64,000 nucleotides of DNA from NCBI GenBank assembly GCA_025454835.1, contig JALONQ010000004.1, forward strand, positions 47,144 through 111,143, given 5' to 3'. The position numbers were made by a program, and so were the translations under genes. Of this stretch, positions 59,198 to 64,000 are shown piece after piece; the first letter of the stretch is position 1, and the number at the start of each line of letters is the position of its first letter. Source of the stretch: Bacteroidota bacterium (GTDB lineage: Bacteria; Bacteroidota; Ignavibacteria; UBA10030). The notes under the pieces are model-generated. The model worked only from the letters and a program-made list of their open reading frames with translations, did not search any database and was not told the DNA's origin.

Positions 59198-60540
59198 GAC
59201 GGTTTCTTGAGGCCGTACTTGTCGATCTTGTGGTAGAGCGTGACCCGGTCGATGTCCAGTTCCTCCGCCGACCGGCTGATGTTCCAGCGGTTCCGCTCGA
59301 GCACCTCGGTGACGTACGCCCGCTCGATGTCTGCCAGCGTTCCGGTGCGAATGCGTCCGCGTTCATTCGTCATCTGGAACGGAAGGTCGGAGGCTTTCAA
59401 CATCGGCGGTGTGCCGAGCACCATGGCCCGCTCGATGGCATTCTCCAGCTCGCGGACGTTCCCCGGCCAAGAGTACTGGACGACCTGCTCCATGGCATCG
59501 GGGGCAAGGCCGGTGACCGCCTTGTTCATCTGGAGCGCATACTTCTTGACGAAATAGTTGGCCAGGAGCGGAATATCGCTCCGCCGCTCGCGCAGCGGCG
59601 GCAGGACGATCGAGAAGACGTTCAGCCGGTAGTACAGGTCCTCGCGGAACGTGCCCTGCTTCACCGCCTGCTCAAGGTCGCTGTTCGTGGCGCAGACCAC
59701 GCGGAAGTCGGTCCGCAACACATCGTTGCCCCCGACGCGCGTGAATTGCTTCGTCTCGAGCACGCGCAGCAGGTCCATTTGCGTCTTCGCGCTGATGTTC
59801 CCCACTTCGTCGAGGAAGAGCGTGCCGCCGTCGGCCAACTCCAGCTTTCCCTTCCGTCGGTAGTGCGCCCCGGTGAAGGCCCCCCGTTCGTGTCCAAATA
59901 ATTCGCTTTCGAGCAGTCCTTCCGCGAGCCCGCCGCAATTCACTGGCACGACCGGGAAGAATCGGCGATTGCTGTTGGCATGGATGGCCCGGGCGACGAG
60001 TTCCTTTCCCGTGCCGCTCTCGCCGCGGATCATGACCGTCGTGTCGGTCTTGGCCACCGTGTCGATGAGCTCGAAGAGCTTCTTCATCTGCGGCGACTCG
60101 CCGACGATCTCTTCCGCTCGCGATGCGGACGTGATGCTATCGCGCATCCGCTCGTTCTCGATCGCCAGGGTCCGCTGGCGAAGGGCGTTGGCGACAACGT
60201 GCGACAGATAGTCGGGGTCGACCGGCTTCGTCACGTAGTCGAAAGCCCCCTGCTTCAGCGCCTGGACCGCCGAGTCGATCGTGGCGTGGGCCGTGATGAA
60301 GATGATCGTCGCTCCGGAGTCGATCTCTTTCACCCGCTGCTGCAGTTCCATGCCGTCCATGCCGGGCATCTTGATGTCCAGCAGGATTAGGTCACGCTTG
60401 CGGACCTGCAGTCGCTTCAGGGCCTCGGCCCCGCTGTCGGCCGACTCGACGTCATAGCCGTCCTGCAGGAACCACTTCGTGAGCGAATCGCGAACGACTT
60501 TCTCGTCGTCGACAACCAGAATGCTGGGGGTATTGGTCAT
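59194..60540 (-). CDS. Sigma-54-dependent NtrC-family response regulator
   Basis: The product is 448 residues. Receiver domain (residues 1-120) with phosphoacceptor Asp55 in LLDIKMPG. Central AAA+ domain (about 143-380) with Walker A GESGTGKE (173-180), the sigma-54-contacting loop GAFTGA (220-225) and the arginine finger region FREDLYYRLNVFSI. C-terminal Fis-type helix-turn-helix (NRWNISRSAEELDIDRVTLYHKIDKYGL). It should remodel sigma-54 holoenzyme at -24/-12 promoters. It is paired with the heme-sensing kinase upstream. Confidence 0.96.
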   Translation of the reverse strand: MTNTPSILVVDDEKVVRDSLTKWFLQDGYDVESADSGAEALKRLQVRKRDLILLDIKMPGMDGMELQQRVKEIDSGATIIFITAHATIDSAVQALKQGAFDYVTKPVDPDYLSHVVANALRQRTLAIENERMRDSITSASRAEEIVGESPQMKKLFELIDTVAKTDTTVMIRGESGTGKELVARAIHANSNRRFFPVVPVNCGGLAEGLLESELFGHERGAFTGAHYRRKGKLELADGGTLFLDEVGNISAKTQMDLLRVLETKQFTRVGGNDVLRTDFRVVCATNSDLEQAVKQGTFREDLYYRLNVFSIVLPPLRERRSDIPLLANYFVKKYALQMNKAVTGLAPDAMEQVVQYSWPGNVRELENAIERAMVLGTPPMLKASDLPFQMTNERGRIRTGTLADIERAYVTEVLERNRWNISRSAEELDIDRVTLYHKIDKYGLKKPS

Positions 60541-60574
60541 AGTATGTTCATGCGAAGAACAAATACCATCGCAG

Positions 60575-60612
60575 CCTGCCTGCCCGCTCAGAGCATAGCA
60601 TCGGCAGGCAGG
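60575..60612. repeat. GC-rich palindromic element related to the one nested at 33012
   Basis: CCTGCCTGCC (60575-60584) pairs with GGCAGGCAGG (60603-60612) around an 18-nt centre in the kinase/regulator spacer. The word CCTGCCTGC/GCAGGCAGG also forms the insert at 33012-33031. Confidence 0.55.
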
Positions 60613-60754
60613 TAGGCAGGTACTGTCAGGTTATGGGCAGGCTGAAGTCCGATGACAAGAATATGGGCTCTTTCCGATCGTCTCTCGACCTGAAATGCCC
60701 CGAACGATCCTGCTTACTGATCACTGCTCGCTGGCCACTGACAGCGCCTGTTGC

Positions 60755-62350
60755 TTATGCTCCACTCTCTCGTCTTGGCGGAGGAAAGTTCAGTATAAAT
60801 GTCGTTCCCTTTCCCGGCGCCGACTCTACAGCGATCGTTCCGCCATGTCTTTCGACGATGCCGTAGACGACTGAGAGACCCAGTCCCACCCCCGCCCCTC
60901 CCTCCTTTGTAGTGAAGAAGGGCTCGAAGATCTTGGGCAAGTGTTCCGGGTCGATCCCGCTTCCCGTGTCGCTGATGGTCAGCCGTACACCGCCGGTGTC
61001 AGCATCCGCTCCGTAGGTCACGGTCAGCGCGCCACCCCCCGGCATCGCATCGCCCGCATTCACGAAGAGCGCCACGAGCGCCTGCTGGATCTGTTGAGCA
61101 TCGCACAGGAGTTGTACCTCGTCTCCCACCGGTTCGTCGACAAACTTCACGTCACGGATGTCGAAATGATGGCGAACGAGAAGGTACGCTCTCTGAACGA
61201 TCTCACCCAGCGATTCGAACGCGAACTCGCCGCTCTCTTTCTTCGAGAAGAGCAGCAGATTCTTCACGATATCTCCGCTTCTCCCTGTCTCGCGGATCAC
61301 GATGTCAGCGTACTCCAGCAATTCTACCGGATCCTTCAGGTTCGCCCGCTGGGCTTCGAGCATCCGGCGCAGCAGCTTGGTGTAAGTCAGGATCCCGGCG
61401 AGCGGGTTGTTCAGCTCATGGGCGACCGTGGCCGACAGCCGGCCAAGCGAGGTCATCTTCTCAACATGCAGGATCCGCTGATGGATGGCCTTCAACTCAT
61501 CCGTCTTTTCCTTGACCCGCTGCTCGAGCGTTTCGGACCACTTTCGGTCGTGCTCCTGCGCCACCCGTACGCTCTCGACCATTTCATTGAAGCTCCGGGC
61601 CAATCGGCCCAATTCATGCTTCGCGGAGACGACGACGGCGTGGTCCAGGTTGCCGTCGCCCACCTGGACGGTCCCTTCCATCAGGGCGTCGAGAGGCTGC
61701 AGGACGGTCCGTCGGAGGAACCATCGGATGACGAAGAACAGAAGGACGAGCGTCGCCGCCGCGGTGAGAACGGCGATCATCTGAATGCGTGCGATCTCGG
61801 CGTCGAGACGCGCGAGCGACATGCGCACGTCGAGTACGCCCAGCACCGTCTTTTCGGCCGGGGACGTATGGCATCCCTCGGCCGAACAGGACTGCTCGTT
61901 GCGGATCGTGCTGATCAAGCCCAGAACCCGCTCACCCGATGATTCATAGATGCGGAGACTATTGCCCGAAGGTATCGCCTCCAGCGGTCGGTCGGCTGCG
62001 TGGCAATCGATGCACGCCTCCGCCTGCAGGTCCACCATCTTCCCCATCTCCGACGAGTCGCTCGAGAACGTGACCTCGCCCCTCTTGTTGTAAAGTCGGA
62101 GTCCGGCAATGCCGGGAGAGCGCGCGATCGAACGCATCGTCTGGTAGACGTCGTCCTTGCGGTTCTGCAGCATACTGTAGTGCGTCGACGACTTGATGAA
62201 GTCGCTGATCCCGACCGCACGGTCTTGCACCATGGACGTCATCTGGATCCTGTGGAACCACACGGCGTCCAGCAGATACAGGCCGAAGAAGGCCAGGAGA
62301 AGGAAGGCCGCCCCGCCGAAGAGCTGGTATCTGAGAGATGAGAATCGCAT
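60755..62350 (-). CDS. Sensor histidine kinase with a periplasmic c-type heme domain
   Basis: The product is 531 residues. TM1 (about 11-30) and TM2 (about 190-210) bracket a periplasmic domain with two heme c attachment motifs, CIDCH (113-117) and CSAEGCH (155-161, CxxxxCH). A HAMP linker (211-265), a coiled coil, a HisKA domain with phospho-His311 (AHELNNPLAG) and an ATPase domain with NAGDAMPGGG, DTGSGI and GVGLGLSVVYGIV follow. The ATG at 62350 gives the membrane topology. It most likely senses redox state or a small heme ligand and phosphorylates the NtrC-type regulator 214 bases downstream. Confidence 0.93.
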   Translation of the reverse strand: MRFSSLRYQLFGGAAFLLLAFFGLYLLDAVWFHRIQMTSMVQDRAVGISDFIKSSTHYSMLQNRKDDVYQTMRSIARSPGIAGLRLYNKRGEVTFSSDSSEMGKMVDLQAEACIDCHAADRPLEAIPSGNSLRIYESSGERVLGLISTIRNEQSCSAEGCHTSPAEKTVLGVLDVRMSLARLDAEIARIQMIAVLTAAATLVLLFFVIRWFLRRTVLQPLDALMEGTVQVGDGNLDHAVVVSAKHELGRLARSFNEMVESVRVAQEHDRKWSETLEQRVKEKTDELKAIHQRILHVEKMTSLGRLSATVAHELNNPLAGILTYTKLLRRMLEAQRANLKDPVELLEYADIVIRETGRSGDIVKNLLLFSKKESGEFAFESLGEIVQRAYLLVRHHFDIRDVKFVDEPVGDEVQLLCDAQQIQQALVALFVNAGDAMPGGGALTVTYGADADTGGVRLTISDTGSGIDPEHLPKIFEPFFTTKEGGAGVGLGLSVVYGIVERHGGTIAVESAPGKGTTFILNFPPPRRESGA

Positions 62351-62394
62351 GCGTGAAGAGTCTGACCCAATTGGGGACAGAATCCGTGCCACGG

Positions 62395-62430
62395 AACATT
62401 GAAAACTAGAAATGGGACATCGAAGATTGT
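62395..62430. repeat. Heptamer repeat array, copy 3
   Basis: 7-mers such as ATTGAAA, ATGGGAC, ATCGAAG lie about 45-80 bases upstream of the kinase ATG. Confidence 0.5.
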
Positions 62431-62594
62431 GGGGTGCAGGGGCCAATTAGGGCCGGGTCGGGTCCCCTGGTCATGGAGAAAATAGGACTCTGAGACGGCG
62501 CAATTATTGGAATTTGGAGGCCGAGAGCCGCCGCACAGATCTCGAGTCAGTCCCCCCATTCCCGACGGGATGAGCTTGTCTGGAGATGAAGCGC

Positions 62595-62623
62595 GAAGGT
62601 CCGGGATGACCTCCCGGACCTTC
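62595..62623 (-). terminator. Perfect 12-bp hairpin after the GcvH-like gene
   Basis: GAAGGTCCGGGA (62595-62606) pairs with TCCCGGACCTTC (62612-62623), loop TGACC, 43 bases after the stop codon; no U-tract on the minus strand. Confidence 0.6.
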
Positions 62624-62665
62624 ATCGAAAACCAGCATCCATCCTGTCTACTGTCGGTTCCCCAC

Positions 62666-63400
62666 CTATACGATCTTGCAATACACCTTCCCGACCAGCG
62701 CACAATATCTCGCCGCGCCGAGCATGGCCAACGGGGTCGTCGCCAGTTCGCCGCCATCCTGCATCGTCGGACCCGCTGAGCCGAGCCCTGCGGTCGTTGC
62801 TGCCGCGATGGACGCTCGGAATACCTCTTCGTCCTTCTGATAGACTTTTTCGGCTTCTCGCGCCGACATGACGCGTTGTCCGTCCAGATGTTCTGGTTTC
62901 ACTTCGGCCTCCAGAAGCCAGCCTTGGTCATAGGGATCCTGAGCGAGCAACTCAGGGTTGGACCGGACGGAACGGTTGCTCTCCCGCACCCGCAGGTCGA
63001 ACGGCAGACGCACCGGCACCATGGCATCGTCGAACCGGCACCAGACGGCCGCCTCGCGTTCCTTGAGCGCTTTGCCGGCTGGCGGCAGGCTGATGCCGTC
63101 GGCTTCGGCAAGACGTTTCGCCAATCCCGGCTCCACTCCGATCCGTACCCGATCGGGCCCGAGCACGTCCACCCAGCAATGTTCGGACGTATAGAACCGG
63201 CCTGGACGAAGATGGATACGGTCCACCGGCAGTGGCAGGACCGACTCCGGCCGTTCATAGGCATTCCGCATGGCGGCATCCAGCGCGCATCCGGCGCACT
63301 CGAAGTTCCGGTCGCACAACTGGTAGGTGAGCACGCCCGCCGTCATCCAGACACAGCGTTGCTCGGGCGAAGAGATGTGATATGAAGAGCCGTATTCCAT
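62666..63400 (-). CDS. GcvH-like protein without lipoyl lysine, with an N-terminal Cys motif
   Basis: The product is 244 residues. The N-terminal part holds CDRNFECAGC (Cys29, Cys35, Cys38) and LDAAMRNAYE, a putative metal-binding or redox motif. The middle (about 70-170) follows the glycine cleavage H-protein fold (FYTSEHCWVDVLGPDRVRIGVEPGLAKRL...ISLPPAGKALKEREAAVWCRFDDAMVPVRLPFDLRVRESN...LLEAEVKPE). The lipoyl-lysine position of GcvH (ESVKA) reads AVWCRFDD, so lipoylation is not expected. It precedes no gcvT/P; instead it follows a partial NrfD gene on the same strand, suggesting a respiratory-complex context. Function unknown. Confidence 0.75.
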   Translation of the reverse strand: MEYGSSYHISSPEQRCVWMTAGVLTYQLCDRNFECAGCALDAAMRNAYERPESVLPLPVDRIHLRPGRFYTSEHCWVDVLGPDRVRIGVEPGLAKRLAEADGISLPPAGKALKEREAAVWCRFDDAMVPVRLPFDLRVRESNRSVRSNPELLAQDPYDQGWLLEAEVKPEHLDGQRVMSAREAEKVYQKDEEVFRASIAAATTAGLGSAGPTMQDGGELATTPLAMLGAARYCALVGKVYCKIV

Positions 63401-63478
63401 GACGAACGAAACAGTCCAGACGCCAAATGCCAGACCTCGAACGGACTTCCAAACGCATGAAGCGAACTTCTGAACCGT

Positions 63479-64000
63479 TTAGGACGTCCGCGAGACTGTG
63501 TTCAGGTCACGAACGATGTCGAACTCGTCGGGGGCCTCGTGACCGTGGCCGTGATCGAACAGCGGCAGGTACTTTGCCGCGTACGCGAACACGATGAAGC
63601 CGACCGTCACGAGCGACACCGTCACCGACAGTTCCATCCACGACGGAATGTAGGTCGCCCCCGTCCAGCCTTCCATGCCCGTGATCGTAACGTTCATGCG
63701 ATTGAGGATGAACCCGACGACAACGAACAATGCCCCCGTCATGAGGCCCGACGGGGAGGTTCGGACCTTCTGCTGGACGAACATGACCATCGGCACCACG
63801 ACGCCGATGAGGAACTCGGCCCACCAGAAGTAGGTCTCCATCCTCGGCTGGAACAGCAACCCGAGTTTGTGGTCACCCGAGAAGTCCATGAGCTTCAACG
63901 TCGCATACATACCGAGCACCACGACGCAGACGCGGGCAATGTCGGCCAGAAGGTGGACCTCGACGCCGCGTTTGAACGCCCGCGAGCTGAGGGTGGACTC
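63479..64000 (-). CDS. NrfD/PsrC-type quinone-interacting membrane subunit (3' part)
   Basis: The C-terminal 173 residues are visible; the frame remains open to the window edge (ESTLSSRAFKRGVEVHLLADIARVC...). Membrane helices are evident (FLIGVVVPMVMFVQQKV, GLMTGALFVVVGFILNRMNVTI, MELSVTVSLVTVGFIVFAYAAKYLPLF), and FNRMNVT-type and YIPSWMEL segments are typical of NrfD/HybB proteins. Such subunits exchange electrons between menaquinol and iron-sulfur or multiheme partners, which are expected beyond the window. A 78-base spacer separates it from the GcvH-like gene. Confidence 0.85.
   Translation of the reverse strand, partial: ESTLSSRAFKRGVEVHLLADIARVCVVVLGMYATLKLMDFSGDHKLGLLFQPRMETYFWWAEFLIGVVVPMVMFVQQKVRTSPSGLMTGALFVVVGFILNRMNVTITGMEGWTGATYIPSWMELSVTVSLVTVGFIVFAYAAKYLPLFDHGHGHEAPDEFDIVRDLNTVSRTS

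Larger units (their letters stand above)
62351..62665. other. Intergenic region upstream of the sensor kinase
   Basis: This 315-base region contains a heptamer array (62395-62430) near the kinase start and a strong hairpin (62595-62623) after the GcvH-like gene. No open reading frame or RNA gene was recognised. GTGCCA at about 62387-62392 lacks a proper -12 partner. Confidence 0.6.

Noticed and set aside
62380..62395. TGGCAC on the minus strand upstream of the sensor kinase
   Set aside because: The -12 position reads CTGTC rather than TTGC, so it is not a credible -24/-12 promoter.
1..64000. tRNA, rRNA, insertion sequence or prophage genes
   Set aside because: No transposase, integrase or phage protein motifs, cloverleaf or rRNA segments were recognised in any intergenic region. 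A dedicated tRNA search would be needed to exclude a missed tRNA.

Overview
This 64 kb window is a GC-rich bacterial chromosome segment. It most likely comes from the Bacteroidota/Chlorobi side of the FCB group, perhaps an Ignavibacteria-like lineage. The evidence is a DUF3078 protein (a family known mainly from Bacteroidota), an 11-subunit complex I without NuoE/F/G as in green sulfur bacteria, and a high density of c-type cytochromes. The taxonomic placement is inference. No prophage, insertion sequence, CRISPR array, rRNA or tRNA was seen.

Layout. 1-12.6 kb holds housekeeping and envelope genes: the 3' end of ruvB, an M64 peptidase, an adenosine-specific kinase, an RluA pseudouridine synthase, a 3-methyladenine glycosylase, uvrA, a DUF58 protein, a TPR lipoprotein, an L,D-transpeptidase, rsmB, a DUF3078 protein and mscL. 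12.8-19 kb is a minus-strand heat-shock block (three small Hsp20 proteins, dnaK, clpB) whose upstream region carries a repeated palindrome. 19.3-22.5 kb is a plus-strand operon (M28 peptidase, birA, coaX). 22.5-34.6 kb is nuoA-B-C-D-H-I-J-K-L-M-N followed by a response regulator. 34.8-41.1 kb holds pduO, a cNMP-binding DUF1003 protein preceded by a structured-RNA candidate with an intrinsic terminator, an M20 peptidase, an S9 peptidase and a secreted protein.

41.2-53.6 kb is the centrepiece, a minus-strand set that looks like a complete electron route from the quinone pool to the cell exterior. It consists of a 13-heme cytochrome fused to a membrane cytochrome b, a 7-heme NapC/NirT-type quinol dehydrogenase, an outer-membrane beta-barrel, a 14-heme periplasmic cytochrome, a 21-heme-motif lipoprotein cytochrome, a CcmF-type heme lyase and a universal stress protein. 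54-57.8 kb is a four-subunit 2-oxoacid:ferredoxin oxidoreductase operon with a small Cys-rich protein and a second stress protein. 58.6-62.4 kb is a two-component system plus an archaemetzincin. The kinase has two heme c attachment motifs in its periplasmic domain, and the regulator is of the sigma-54-activating NtrC type. A consensus -24/-12 promoter precedes the barrel/cytochrome operon, and a near-match precedes the ferredoxin oxidoreductase operon. The window ends with an unusual GcvH-like protein without a lipoyl lysine and a partial NrfD.

Working model (inference): 2-oxoacid oxidation reduces ferredoxin, which feeds the NADH-module-free complex I. Menaquinol is oxidised by the cytochrome b and NapC-type proteins, and electrons cross the outer membrane through the barrel-cytochrome conduit. 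A heme-based redox sensor and its sigma-54 activator tune this branch.

Three families of short dispersed intergenic repeats punctuate the window: hairpins with a 9-nt period, arrays with a 7-nt period just upstream of start codons, and a GC-rich palindrome found once nested inside a 9-nt element.
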